Source: Protopterus annectens
Taxonomy: Eukaryota; Chordata; Ceratodontiformes; Protopteridae
Length of the DNA: 64,000 nucleotides
Assembly: GCF_019279795.1 (NCBI RefSeq)
Contig: NC_056733.1
Location: 1,424,683,121 to 1,424,747,120, forward strand
Direction: 5' to 3'
Made by a program: the position numbers and the translations under genes
Shown: piece after piece, positions 44,130 to 56,095 of the stretch
How positions within the stretch are numbered: position 1 is the first letter of the stretch
How the letters are laid out: every line of letters starts with the position of its first letter
The notes under the pieces: generated by a model
Told to the model about the DNA's origin: nothing
Seen by the model: the letters and a program-made list of their open reading frames with translations, nothing else
The model's database searches: none

Positions 44130-45985
44130 CCATGTGTCTGCAAGAGGAATATGGGAGTAATGTATGTTTATGGAGACAGATGAGCGTATCCTATAAAACA
44201 GGTAGAAATTCAGATACTATTGGGCAAAACACTACAACCTATAGGTTTAGTACCTGATTTGACAAACAACGCCATAACTAGCTAAGAATGTTTTCATTTC
44301 AAGACACTGTAGAAATGATGGGGAGGGAGTGCAGATATTCTGTGGCTAGAATATACCCTAGTAATATGCGGGGGGGGGGGGCACTGTCAAAAATATGCAC
44401 TCTTGAAATGCATCTATTAAAAATGGGGAAAGACAGCAGCAGACTGACACTGTTAAAACACACAGCCCTAATAAAGAGAAAGGGATAGTTGTATAAACAT
44501 CCAAAGGAACAAGGCTCTAATTTTGGCAAGAAGTGATAGAAGGACCTATGTCTTATCAGAAAGTTATTACACAGTCGTAGCAGAAAACCCCACTTAAATT
44601 ACTGGAAGAAGTCAGTGTAGAACCTGAATGAAAAGAACCCATAGAGCATTAAAGAGAACATTTTCAGGAAATTCCAAACCTTAAAGTAACAAATGATGTT
44701 TTTGTGAAGACATAGAGGAACAGACCCATAGTGACAACATCACTAACAGAAGAAAGGAAACCCAAACAGAGCCCTAGTTTAGCTCTCTGTAAGGCCAAAT
44801 AGAAGGTAAACCGAGGGATCTCAACATCAGGTAGTCAAAGAGACATAAATGACTGAGGTAAAAGTAGATGAATTGCTAAAAGCAGAAGAAATGGTCTGGC
44901 ATGAGGTGTCTTTGTGTAGAAGAAATAAAAAGAAGAAATGGCACATAAGAGAAGAAGCTATACTCTACTTGACGTCAGTGTCATGATGAAAGTGATCCTC
45001 AGCAGACTTGTAGATCAGCAACGAGCATTTTCAAAAAGGAGAGTAGGAGGATGATACCAAAACAGAACGAAAAACTGATGAGCAGGCTGGTACTATTCCA
45101 TATCTATATTTTAAAGTAAAGAATGGCTTACAATAACAGGTATACCATCTGTTAATTTCATAACATTTTGTAATACTTATGATGAAACTGTCACATATCC
45201 ATATTTTGGGAAGATGTTTACAAACTGACAAAACCAAGGTAGAATTTTAGCCAAATTTTATTGGCCTGGTGCCAAGAAAGACATTAAGTATTTTTGTGCA
45301 ATTTGGACGCAATGTCAAAACATGGTACCACCTCCTGGAATGAGAAGTCCACTGACATCTGGGCCTATTATTGAAGCCCCAGTCAGGCAGAAAGCTATGG
45401 ATCACATTGGTCCACTACTGATGTCACATAACAGCTATCAATTCATTAGTAATTATTAACTATTTCACAGTTTCCTGAAACTGTAGCCCTACAAGAAGCC
45501 AATGCTAATAGCTAAACAGCATGTGTTAACTTTTCTCTAAGGTCAGGATTCTGAAAGAAATACTTCAGAACCATGCAATCTCATTTATGTTCAGCCTAAT
45601 GCACCGGCCATGCCACCATTTTAAAATAGTGTACAAATGGGTTAGAGGAGCACTGTAACAAAATGAAATTCTTTGTTAAAGAAGGCCAAACAACAGCATA
45701 GTAAGAACTACAAGCATTTACTTTCCTATGTAATTTTTGCTGTTGGACAGGCACCCCAAGCTTCAACAGGAGTTACCCAGTTTAAGTTACTATATGATAC
45801 AGAGCCTAGTTTAAAAGTCTGACAGCACACAATACAAATGGCACATGAGATGCAGCAACGGGTGTGTAACAAGAATGTCAGCTGCAGAGAGATTAAACAA
45901 GGGACAATGTATTTGTATTACTTTCCTCTGATGAAAATAAATTTCTAGCAAGATGGCAAGGACCCTAGGATATGATAGAGAAAAT
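44130..45985 (+). pseudogene. Second Ty3/Gypsy remnant: protease and integrase
   Basis: A protease-like segment near 44165-44290 reads VYVYGDR and, in nearby frames, YPIKQVEIQILLGKTLQPIG then LVPDL, matching the strand-loop-strand part of Gypsy protease. Integrase starts at about 45258 (FYWPGAKKDIKYFCAIWTQC), with the first catalytic block AMDHIGPLL near 45395. The late-core block APQASTGVTQFKLLY follows near 45750-45795 and the GPY/F-type LARWQGP near 45945-45965. The middle, with the second Asp, is unreadable. The 1-kb gap between protease and integrase holds no RT motif, again consistent with the Gmr1-like order. Stops and frameshifts throughout. Confidence 0.6.
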
Positions 45986-46029
45986 GAATAAAAAGTGAAG
46001 TACAAAATTAAAGAAACTCTACCCTACAA

Positions 46030-46320
46030 TAACTCAAATGAGGTAAATTGTTTTGAAGCATGGGAAACCTCTCTTATAGCACAAAAAAGGTAGGGAAGTA
46101 AATTATCCCAGTTCTAACCACCTTGTTTTATGGCCTTATTAAGCATAGACTGCAGAGTTTTATTAATGCATTCCATTAACCCATCAGTTTGATAGTAGCA
46201 TGCCAAAGTTCTTAACTAGTTTACATTACAAAAGTGGTTAAACTGCTGCTTTGCTCTGGACATAAATGGGGTCCATTCAGTGGACCAATACCACACTGCA
46301 ATAATAAATATGGACCAATA
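46030..46320 (-). pseudogene. Third Ty3/Gypsy integrase fragment, inverted
   Basis: From 46320 down the minus strand reads TPFMSRAKQQFN, then TDGLMECINKTLQSMLNKAI near 46190-46130, NWDNLLPYLFCAIREVSHAS near 46115-46060 and FTSFELL. This is the part of Gypsy integrase around the catalytic Glu (seen as E in LMECIN) and the following helix. It faces the plus-strand integrase ending at about 45985, so two different Gypsy copies lie tail to tail. Confidence 0.65.
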
Positions 46321-46804
46321 GAATAGAAAGCTGTGCTGCTGGTCTGTTTGTAGTTGCATTGTGCTATTGATCTAGTCAGCTTACCAGCAACACAGTGTAC
46401 CTAGAAAAATGGGCCAACAACACAGTGCAGCTGTACATTACAGTACACTTTTTAAGTTTGGCCATGGAAGGCTGCATGTTGAGGGGGATGTACTGCTTTC
46501 TGGCTGTCTACTACAATTTTTAAAAGCCAAGGTTATGACTTTTAACATTTAGAGGGTGAGAGGCATGCTCCCATTTTGCACTGATCAAATGCCAAGTGGG
46601 TAATTGAGCTCTTGCCACTTGGCCATAGTCAGAGCTTTATCCCTCCATATGGTCACTGGTGTAAGACACTTTAATAATTATCCAGTTACAAAGCACGGAG
46701 GTTGATTGAAAATATATACATGGGGATGGAATGCACAGCAAAATGATACATGACTTTAAAGCAACAAGAAGACATTAACAGGACTTGTGGCTTGTCTTTA
46801 TGAA
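46321..46804. other. No gene seen
   Basis: Imperfect repeats of AGCAACACAGTG and GCAACAACACAGTG at about 46383-46430; otherwise nothing recognised. Confidence 0.45.
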
Positions 46805-48265
46805 GTGAGTCATGTATAGTGCACACTGTCTATCCTGACCTAGCCAAAGCCTTCGACAATATTCCCCACTCGGGCATAATAGATAAACTCTCCCAGCTAG
46901 GCATCAACCCATATGTTACCAGACTGGTAGCTAACTGGCTCACTGATAGAGCCCACTCAGTCAAAATAAGGGAAGCCACCTCTAGTAGACCCGTAACAAG
47001 TGGTGTATCCCAAGGATCAGTCTTGGGGTCTCTACTGTTTGGGATATACTTTTCTGAGATGCAAGCCAAAAACAGTGATCTATGGCTGACCAAGATTGCA
47101 GATGACTACAAGCTGTACACTGTCATAAATTCCTCTAGTGATGTGAACATCCTGCAAGAAGGCCTTAACCAAACTAATGACTGGTGCCAGAAGCATACCC
47201 TCAAACTGAATACTAAGAAATGCATCATTATCCACTTTGGGGAAAATGGTGTCCCCACTAATTATCATATTAATAACAATGTACTAAGCATGCAATCAGT
47301 CGTGAAGGACTTGAGCACCTAGGTTGATAGCAACCTGACTTTTGACAACCAACCTTTATATTTTTAAGTTTTTAACTATGTACCTCAATGACTGTCTACT
47401 GTACTGTCTAACTAAAACTGTTAACTTCTAACCTATTATGTATTAAAATCAATTGTATGTTCTATATTTTGTTCTCTCATGTACTGCATTCTATTATACT
47501 GTGGAGCTTTTCTCCCCGGGCCTCCGCTGAAAATGGACCTGTGTCCAGTCGGACTTTCCCGGTAAACAAATGTAAATAAATAAATAAATAAATATGTTGC
47601 CTCCATTATACGGAAATCTTTCTACATGGCCCACCTCATAAGTAATGGTATTTCATCCAAGAACAAGGAGGTCATAACATCCTTGTACTCCTCTCTTTTC
47701 AAACCCATTATCGAGTACAATGCCCCTTCGGCATGTACCTTGCCAAGCACATGCAGCAGCTGGAGAGACCACACAGGTTCCTGACCAGGAAACTCCAGGG
47801 TCTCAAACACCTATCCTTTACAGACAGGCTAAAAGCCCCGTCCCTTTACTCAGTCTCGTACAGGATGCTCAGAGGTGACCTGTGTCTGGCATACAATGCC
47901 ATCTCAGACTCGGCCTTGATGGAGTTGCTGCATATCCATAAGTCAAACTCCACTCGCGCAACCCCCATGCAAGGTCGCAACCTGGTCTGTGACATTAATA
48001 GAACTTGTTGGCAGGATAGATTTGTGTCCCAATAACTCCCATCTGTGGAACAGACTTCCTCTCCATGTCAGACAGAGTACCTCACTAACCCTCTTTAACA
48101 GGAACCTGGATGATTGGATGGGAAACAGAAAATATACCTCTAGGATCCCACCTGTGTCCCTGCTGGACAGAGAAAACAGGTGCTGACTTTGTGAGAACAT
48201 GGGTGAAATTCTTGGCTAGACTTACAAGGGCCTCTGGGCCAATAGCCTAGTATTGTCCTATGAAC
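46805..48265 (+). pseudogene. CR1-like LINE: RT and C-terminal domain, split by a nested insertion
   Basis: A 167-codon open frame (46819-47322) covers the RT palm: YPDLAKAFDNIPHSGIIDKL (motif A), PVTSGVSQGSVLGSLLFGIY, IADD at 47095-47106 (catalytic block, Ile for the usual aromatic) and LNTKKCIIIHFG. The frame then reaches DSNLTFDNQ, is interrupted at 47346-47594 by another repeat, and resumes with IIRKSFYMAHLISNGISSKN near 47600 and LYSSLFKPIIEYNAPS. The tail is HLWNRLPLHVRQSTSLTLFN with LDDWMGNRKYTSRIPPVSLL near 48040-48170. The 3' end near 48260 matches 32250 on the minus strand. It is the best preserved CR1 RT here but has frameshifts after 47700. Confidence 0.8.
47346..47594 (+). mobile_element. 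LINE 3'-end fragment nested in the CR1 copy
   Basis: An insertion of about 250 bases splits the CR1 reading frame. Its end TGGAGCTTTTCTCCCCGGGC ... GGACTTTCCCGGTAAACAAA with (TAAA)n matches the 3' end of the LINE at 1838-1925. The CR1 protein similarity resumes directly after it, which shows the order of the two events. Confidence 0.7.
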
Positions 48266-49504
48266 CTATATATACCACTCTATTGTGAGACCAGTGCTAC
48301 ATTTGCAATGCAGGGGCTCCAGAAGAAAAAACTAACCACTGACAGCAGATCAAGGTAAAAAAATTAAAAAAAAATTGTTAAATTGTTATACTAGAATACT
48401 AGATGAAAAAAGATACAAACCAAAAAGTAGTGGGTCTCCCTCAAGATGTAGTCTTCCATGGTCCAACTTAAAAGTCTGTAGAACTGTATTAAACAGCTGT
48501 CCTGTGCTGCTGGCCCATCTTCTAGTACCATGTAGGAAAGAAGCATAGATTGTATTGCCACAGTAAGCACTTTTGTAGAATTATTAGATCTAATGGCAAG
48601 TAAAAATTATTTATTTTGAAAGTGTAATTCTCTGGCTGGGGAAGGATGTTTCATGTTATTTTATATTTTTGGACCTATTTCTGGTTTATATATTAGGTTA
48701 TGAGATGAAAAAAACTGGCCAGTGACAACAGACTGAAGTAAAATAAATAAATAAATAAATAATTTCTTTGTGCTATGAGAGAGGTGGTCCAAACACTTCC
48801 CTACCATTATGTTTCATCCATCCTGACTAACTTTCATAGCACCCAAAAAAATAAAACTAAACAGCTGTTACAACCAAATTACTAGACTTACCACCAATTT
48901 ATTTATATAAAGTCACCACTACGAAAGCATAAAAACAGCTATATTGGCAGTAACCCCCACCACATCTTATCTGCTCACAACTACTTACAGTCCATAGTCT
49001 TTATATAAATCAGAAAACTGTCCAAAAATCCACAGAATATTATTCTCCATCCAGGGAACTGCATTCCCAAAATGCATCACTTCTCAATGACAAATTCAGT
49101 GCATGTCAATGCAGGTTCATCACATTATTGCAGGATACAAAGTTATGTTTGTGTACTTTACTGGCAGTTTTGTTTAATCTTCTGTCTCCATACTGTAGTT
49201 ATCATTCTATGTGACTTTTATTCTTTGTATTAATGGATAATTTTTGTGTGGAGCCCAGTAATCGTGGTCAACAAATGGAAATGTATCAGACTGCAGTAAC
49301 TGGCAAAAGAATTAAATAGTTAAAACATCATTTGATGTAAAACCACCAACAATTATAAAAGTACATTAACTGAACACATTCCATAAATACTTAGCACACT
49401 AAATACGTTTCAGTTAAAATGAAGAAAAATGTAGAACACAGCACCATAGCAAACCAATAAAAAGCAAATGGCAAAGAGCTGTATAAAATCCAGACTTTTG
49501 TTTG
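48266..49504. other. No gene seen
   Basis: An (AAAT)n tract lies near 48740-48760. No other feature recognised. Confidence 0.5.
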
Positions 49505-49550
49505 AACACAGGTGAGCATTTTCGCGATAAAATCACTACTTCAGACCATA
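49505..49550 (-). repeat. Penelope terminal stem motif downstream of GIY-YIG
   Basis: From 49544 down: CTGAAGTA, stem GTGA, loop TTTTA, stem TCGC (one G-T pair), GAAA, ATGCTCACC. It lies about 100 bases past the end of the Penelope coding region, where a terminal repeat is expected. Confidence 0.5.
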
Positions 49551-49649
49551 CAAAAAACCAGCAACTTCTCAGATATTTAAAATACAATCAATTAAATATC
49601 TACCAATAAAAAGCATACAGATACAATAGCCATAAAACTTTTAAAGCCA

Positions 49650-50570
49650 CAGCTTTCTTTTAAGGCAGCAACCATAAAGGGCTATTGGCATAAAGGCACA
49701 CATAACAAGATATCTATTTAAAAAGCTTTCTTTCTTTCTTTCTTTCAGAACTGGCTTAAGAGGTACTGATTCATTCAAGCCTGCACCTCTATATGCTGAT
49801 AATTTAGGAATCCATCTTAGTTCTTTCCCTTCTGTGACATTAGTTATATCACCCAACCTAAAACTTCCGTAGATTACTTCTACTGCCATAAACTTGAACC
49901 AATGATTGGTGCCTTTCTCTGGGATTTTAGCTAGGGCACTATAGCTATGGCCCTTATTAGCACAATAATAATGGTGTCTAATTCATTCCTTAAGTTGCCT
50001 ATTAGTCTTTCCTATATACAATTTTGAACAGATCACACACTGTGCTAGGTAAACTAAGTTTTTAGTGTCACAATTAGCTTTAACTTTGAAAACATAATGA
50101 TTGCCATTGTCTGGTTGAATAAATGTATCAGATACATCAATGTATTTACAAAAAGTGCATTTGCCACAGATAGAGGTGCCAGAACTAGTTGATTTAATAC
50201 TAGGTTGCCCTAGCTTACTTGTATTAGGGAAACAGAGCTGTCTTTTCAATGATTTTTTATTTTTATAAACAAAGTTTAGAACTGTACTGACAAGCTCACG
50301 TAGAGTAGGATCAGAAGATAAAAATATGCCAGTTTTTTGTGATAATATTTTTTATATCTATGCTGTCAGTACTAAAAGTCATACAATAAGCTAAATTACT
50401 ATAACAATTATTATGGGCAGTCTTTCTTATGTTTTCTGTACGTGAAAAAAACGGGTGTCCACTACCTTGTCTGTCTGACTTAAACCTCTCACATGCTTTA
50501 CTAACTTCAAAAGGTTTATAACCACATTCTATAAACACTTTGATACCCAACTGATTTTTGCTATGCCCAT
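49650..50570 (-). pseudogene. Penelope-like element C-terminal region with GIY-YIG endonuclease
   Basis: From 50570 down: the region after the RT core (GYKPFEVSKACERF near 50510, SIDIKNIITKNWHIF near 50360), a Cys-rich linker (SICGKCTFCKYIDV near 50170), and the endonuclease (NLVYLAQCVICSKLYIGKTN near 50060-50005). Then come a helix region, MAVEVIYGSFRLGD near 49890 and ELRWIPKLSAYRGAGLNESV near 49820-49770. The LVYLxxC / LYIGKTNRQLKE pair is the GIY-YIG signature of Penelope-like elements, and WIxxLxxxxxxGLNE is their usual C-terminal block. RT itself is not recognisable upstream. At least two frameshifts and stops. Confidence 0.8.
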
Positions 50571-53054
50571 CTGATATTTAAACTTGATCTAATATAACAA
50601 ATAAAAAATGTATTGTACTTAATACACACACACACTGATATGTTTAAAGGTATATTTCCATCACTACAAGCTTTAATTGCAAATAAAAGGAAATGTCTTT
50701 GCTATCCTGTAGTTCTACCTGTGTAGAAAACACTGCATTCCGAACAGGGCAGCATAAACTACATTTTATATTCCTAGGTAAAGTAATCATAGGACTTAGT
50801 TTATTTTCACCACTACACCACAAAAAGGACAAATATTTAGTGACATGAAGTATTTTTGACCTACATCAAAGGAGTGCTGTCTGCCTTGTGGGTGAGTTCA
50901 TCTGTCAGATATGACCATGGACAGCCACTAACAAGAAATGTAAGAAAACAATGGTTATCATGCAAATGTCCATAGCTGGAGCAGTCATTAGGGCACTGTT
51001 ATTTACTAGCATACTATGTACGCCCTTGTTGCTTGTAGGGGTACAGAAAGATCTTCCACTGTAGTATATCCCCTGCAGAAGTGTGGAGCTTCTTTCAGTT
51101 ACTGCAGTGTTTCATTCTTGTCATAATCCTGTTTCAAGTTAATCCGTACTAAGTTTATCATCTTTGCTAAATATAACTTCATTCACCTCAGTGACAGCCT
51201 TCAAAAGGGCAGTGAAACCTCATCTGTGAAAAAAATATTCAGACTGGCTATTTAATGTTTTGCTCTGTACTGAATGCCATTGTTACACCTGATTTTATGT
51301 ACTTACAGTACATATATTTGCACTTTTTCTGATTTTATCATGGAACAGTACTTCATTATTTTAAGCACTTTAATAAAGTTTGAGGTGATTTACTCTCAAA
51401 CATAATATTTAGCAAGGAATCATAGAGTTCTAATATCCTTAGATGAACCACTAATACTGCCTAATTTTGCATCATGCCTGCAACTGTCTTAACCAATAGA
51501 ACAAAGTAATTTCTAAGCAGTGCAAGAAATACAAAAAACTACTGCAATGCTCAGCTTGGCAAGACATCCTGAATAAAATTACAGGTTTGCATGAATGCAT
51601 CTGTTTAAAATTAGAGATAATTTGACTGGGGCTGATGAATATTTAGGGGTGTACTTTTGAACAAGAGGTTTGACAAATTAATGAAGGTTTCGAGTAAGAG
51701 TAGTAAATTCTGTACAACTGCAGAACATTATAGGAAACAAAGAAAAGGCTGGTGACCCGATTGTAATAGACACACATCCCACTGACAAGCAATGCTTTCA
51801 GCAAAGCATATATTTCAGGATAGAAGAAATTAATCCTCACCCCACACACACAACCAAAAATACTGCCACTTTTTTTTTTTTTTAAATAACAATGTCTTTT
51901 TTTATCTGTACTAATTTAGTGGTTACATGAAAATGATTTCAATACCTTTAGTTTACAATGTAAATACACCATTCTTCAGAAGAGGGGTCAGGGATACCAC
52001 TGATTAAGCTTAATTTCAAATGAACATTTCTTATAAGTTATAGAACAAGTTGTACAAAGATGCCTGGCCTTATTTTCTGGTCTGTGCACAGATATAAAGC
52101 CTGTTTTGGGAGTATTAGCTGTGAAATACTGCTTTAGTTAATATGACAAGATATTTCCTTGTTTGTACTTATTACTCAAGGCTATAGTTTATAACTGAGT
52201 CATTATTTCAGCAAGCTGGGATTTGCAGAAGAAATCAAAGTCCAGCATTAATAATAAATTACTATGTTGTGTGTTATTACTTTATTTTTTTAACCTATTT
52301 CCTGGTTGTTCAGATTATAATGACACCTTATTTTCAAAGCAGAGATACTTCATAGATCTGCACTAAAAACAGTGTAAATAACTTTTGGTAGCAATGCACG
52401 TGCAGCGTAATATAGATGAATTTGTTTGTTGTAGAGCTTTATTTTTACATATAAGCTCCTGCATTGTCATTAGGAATAATTCACAAGGTTCTGCAAACTT
52501 GCTAAGGGGGCATTATTTTGCTGATACACTTGGTTATTTATTTAAATGCGCATACTGGACTTATGGTTGTAGTACTTAATATCAATTTTATTGTGCACCA
52601 AAGAGAAATACATTTAGGATATACAAACCCTTTGCTAAAGTTGTTTTTTTTATGGACTTCATAGGTTCATAGGTTAGTTGGAATAATGTATTTATTTTCA
52701 TTTGTTGACTAGGCGTTGAACCCCTTTTCAGTTGAAGCCCAGAGATAAAATCTCCATTGATTAAAAAGTAATACAAGATACAATGGTCTGGATTCAATAT
52801 ACCCTACACTGCTCGTGCTGCGGCTTGAGACACACACACACAATAGCGCATAGATTTCTACTCAGTAAACCAGGTAAACATCATGGCATACTAATTAGTG
52901 CATAAGCAGCTGAATTATATGCTACTCAACTAATCCAAGATGATGGAGCTATTCAGAAAGCTATTAAGGAAATGTGTACGTTCCACGTAACCATCTGCCA
53001 TGTACTCCAAAACCTTTTGGAATACAGCTATAAAAACTACACAGGAAAGAAAGA
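50571..53054. other. No gene seen
   Basis: About 2.5 kb of AT-rich DNA. SVTAFKRAVKPHL near 51190-51230 (plus) weakly resembles the last helix of an L2-like RT, too short to call. The stretch from about 52800 may be the 5' part of the Harbinger element that follows. Confidence 0.45.
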
Positions 53055-53450
53055 ATGTTAGGAGCTACTGCTGCTCTTGTTTATATGTATGTGCAGCATG
53101 CTCAACTCTATGCTGCGGCTGCTGATGGTGATAGACTTCGAGCAAGGAGGAGAAGAGTATTTAGACCCTGTTTAACTTTTCCTAGACTGCATGAAGTAGA
53201 AATAGTAGCGTGCTACAGGATAGATAGAGACATGCTGCAGGAACTCTGAAACTTCTGTTGTCCTCATCTGAGAGCAAGGACAAACCAAGGGGAGTCAGTA
53301 CCGATGGAGACCAAGGGATCTGTAGCACTTAGAATTTTAGTTATAAGAACCTTTCAGAAACCCACAGATGACATTCTGGGGGTGTCACAGGCATCAGCAT
53401 GCAGGATTCTATATCAGTTGTCAAACGCTCCAAGGTGCACCAGTAACAAT
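53055..53450 (+). pseudogene. PIF/Harbinger transposase, N-terminal part only
   Basis: From ATG at 53055 the frame reads RARRRRVFRPCLTFPRLHEV, EIVACYRIDRDMLQEL, a TGA stop at 53247-53249, then CPHLRARTNQGESVPMETKG, SVALRILVIRTFQKPTDDIL and GVSQASACRILYQLSNA. This is the helical N-terminal region and helix-turn-helix typical of HARBI1-type transposases (RERVF ... ARYRxxR ... VALRFxATGSFQxxxGDxxGxSQxSVSRxV). The DDE catalytic domain is absent because similarity stops at about 53440, where a Penelope-type end begins on the other strand. One in-frame stop, otherwise no frameshift. Confidence 0.75.
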
Positions 53451-53451
53451 C

Positions 53452-53520
53452 AATAGTTTTAAATAGTTTATTGGTTAAGCACTTTCGTCTCAAACAGAGC
53501 CTTCATCAGAACTGAATCTG
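53452..53520 (-). repeat. Penelope-type terminal region with stem motif
   Basis: From 53509 down: CTGATGAA, stem GGCTC, loop TGTTT, stem GAGAC (one mismatch), GAAA, GTGCTTAACC. Then CAATAAACTATTTAAAACT. It adjoins the broken Harbinger gene and has no coding part next to it. Confidence 0.5.
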
Positions 53521-54629
53521 TAAAGCAATTACCCCTTTTAAAACTTATCTGTTTGAGAAGAAAACATCTACTGAAGTCAGGAAATGTGTACTCATTGTCA
53601 ATATAAAGCACTTGAAACACACTTCCCATTTAGAACAGAATGGTAGGTTGCCTCCCCCAAACCTCCAACACAAACAAAAGTGTCTGGACAAACACCCCTT
53701 CTGTCAACATTCCTATACTCAACATTGCAGTTCTATCATTGATTACTGGGTGACAGTTATCATTGCTAAACAGTCAAGAATGCAAAGTAGAATGCCAGTC
53801 ACTTTTCACTGTGCCCACCACTGTTGTGAATGTTGCCCTGGGACATCTGACAAGCTTAATAACCCTGTTAGCCACATGTACAATCCCTTGCATTGGATGA
53901 AAAACACAATGCAGTTGTCTTCAATAGCAGGAGAAATTGCAAAAGCAAGTGATAACAGCATACTGTGTTGTAAGCATAAGCTTCCCATCTCACAAATGTA
54001 AAACACTGCAAGAACAGCCTCTGACAACAGTGAAGTATGAGAAATGTGTACAGTTCAATCTTTATTTTTCTACTGCCTATAGAAATGCATTTCTGTTGTT
54101 AGGATGCAAATGTTCTTGAATAAGAGAAACATATCTTAGCAAAATAGGTGCTTCTTTGCATAAAAAAAAATGTCCTTCAAAGAAAAAGCAGTCACAATCT
54201 TCTCTGTCTCAAAACAGATGCTTCACCTTCAAGTTCCCTAGCTACACAGTTACCTTTTTTAAGTGTTGATTCAGACCTCTGAGCACTCTGAAGATGCATA
54301 CATATTTTGCTAAGATATGTTTCTCATATTCAGGAACATTTACATCTATCATTAGAAACAAAGCAATACTGTCTCACAATGAAAATAGACTTGGCATTAA
54401 AACTTCTCTGTCCTTGGAACTCACATTCATTGAAACAGCATTGAAACCCACACCACATCCAAAGAAAATGCATCTGGCCAGTGCATAAAGATTACCTTTG
54501 GGCTGTTTTCAAAGAGGCCACTTGCACACAAAACAAGAAACATACATGCATTCTTTGATACACCTTCCTGACTTTATTAAATTATATTCCTTGTATAATA
54601 CAGCACACTTGTTAGACTTAAGTTAGAGC
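53521..54629. other. No gene seen
   Basis: A 129-codon frame (53612-54001) has no recognised motif. No Harbinger catalytic domain was found here. Confidence 0.5.
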
Positions 54630-54856
54630 GCGTTTTAAATTTATTGTTTAATCATTTTTCCAGTAGGCAATGAAACAAAATGCATGAACCAATAATGACA
54701 AAACTGCCCTATTCAGAACATTTCCATCATAAAAGTCTACTTCCACACACAACTGCATTTTAAATTTGTTTGAACATTTTTCCAGTAGGTAATGAAGCAA
54801 AATGCATGCACCAATAATGACCAAACTGCCCTATTCAGAACATTTCCATGATAACA

Positions 54857-54857
<1 letters not shown>
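54630..54857. repeat. Tandem duplication, period about 122 bp
   Basis: TTTTTCCAGTAGGCAATGAA ... CCTATTCAGAACATTTCCAT at about 54655-54730 is repeated at about 54777-54850 with a few changes. The second copy runs into an (AT)n tract. Confidence 0.9.

Positions 54858-54903
<46 letters not shown>
54858..54903. repeat. (AT)n microsatellite
   Basis: About 22 AT units. Confidence 0.95.
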
Positions 54904-54906
<3 letters not shown>

Positions 54907-55420
54907 TGTGCATATGTATGTATATTGTTCCTTTATTGTGTCTGCATCTCACCATTGCAAAGTGCATATGTGTAAAGTGAAAGAAATTTACATTTCATAC
55001 TATCTACATTTTAATGTGTTCTAACATATAAATGAAATCTGTTGCACTGACAATATTAAGTAAATGAAATCTGCACATGCAGTGCTGTGCGTTATTATAA
55101 TGAGATATTGTTTATCGTGAATTCTCTTCCACATTATGTGACACTGTGTTATCTGTGTCATACCATGTGCCTGTATATGCTAACTACTGGATTTTTAGTT
55201 ATATAAATGCAGCTTCCACTGTAACTTTCTGTCCTTGCTCCCAGGTCACGGCTGAAAACAGTCTAAGGTCCAGTCCACCCACCAACTCTGTTTTACTGTT
55301 TACTATCTTTTAAAACTGCAATAGTTTCCTTACAGGGTCCATAAACCTATCAGGATTCATATTGGCTCATTGATAACATTTACACAAAACCAAATTCAGC
55401 AGGAAAAAACTGCATCCCCC

Positions 55421-55423
<3 letters not shown>
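54904..55423. other. No gene seen
   Basis: No recognised feature. Confidence 0.5.

Positions 55424-55505
<82 letters not shown>
55424..55505. repeat. (AC)n microsatellite
   Basis: About 40 uninterrupted AC units. Confidence 0.97.
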
Positions 55506-55506
<1 letters not shown>

Positions 55507-55689
55507 CCTCCCTCTATTAGATACCTTGAAGCAGTTCCATTCTTGGCTCACTCAAAATAGCTCCATTCCATTCTTCTGCAGTTGTAAAAATCAAATCCAT
55601 TCTTCTAAATAGCTCCATTCTGCCCAGATCAGCTCACTCTGCTTAAATCCAGGACAAACTTGTGCGTTCTTATGTTCTGCCCGCCGGAC

Positions 55690-55865
55690 AGTATTCAAAC
55701 AGATGCACGTCGCATGCGCACAAATCTGAGCTTAATTCCAACAGGCTGACAGAGCTGACGTCATTGCGCACATGAATCGTGGCACCCCATTATTGGGACC
55801 CCAAAACTCGATAAAAACCGAGTACTTCGGGATGGTTGGGAGGTCTGGTATGAACTGTCTAATAG
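55690..55865 (-). repeat. Dispersed repeat with promoter-like motifs (copy 2)
   Basis: Complement of this block matches 35995-36240 in the order of its motifs. It contains a perfect palindromic CRE, TGACGTCA at 55756-55763, a hairpin ACTCGGTTTTTATCGAGT near 55805-55822 and several CpGs, unusual in this AT-rich window. Confidence 0.55.
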
Positions 55866-55883
55866 TGGATATGAAATGTGAAT

Positions 55884-55902
55884 TGCTTGTATGCACATTA
55901 TT
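55884..55902. repeat. Target-site duplication at the L1 3' side
   Basis: TGCTTGTATGCACATTATT, identical to 59596-59614; further Ts merge with the L1 A tail. Confidence 0.9.
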
Positions 55903-55956
55903 TTTTTTTTCAATAATTTTTATTTTTATTTTTACATTAATAAATGTCACAAATAA

Positions 55957-55961
<5 letters not shown>

Positions 55962-56045
<84 letters not shown>

Positions 56046-56095
56046 CACACATATACATACATACACATACACACATATACATACATTGATGTCAA
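55962..56095. repeat. AT/ACAT microsatellite in the L1 3' UTR
   Basis: AT units interrupted by ACATACAC blocks. Confidence 0.95.

Noticed and set aside
51180..51240. L2-like RT end (SVTAFKRAVKPHL)
   Set aside because: Only about 13 residues fit and the preceding sequence does not resemble RT.
53612..54001. 129-codon frame with many His and Cys after the Harbinger fragment
   Set aside because: Looked for the missing DDE domain or a zinc finger; residue spacing fits neither.
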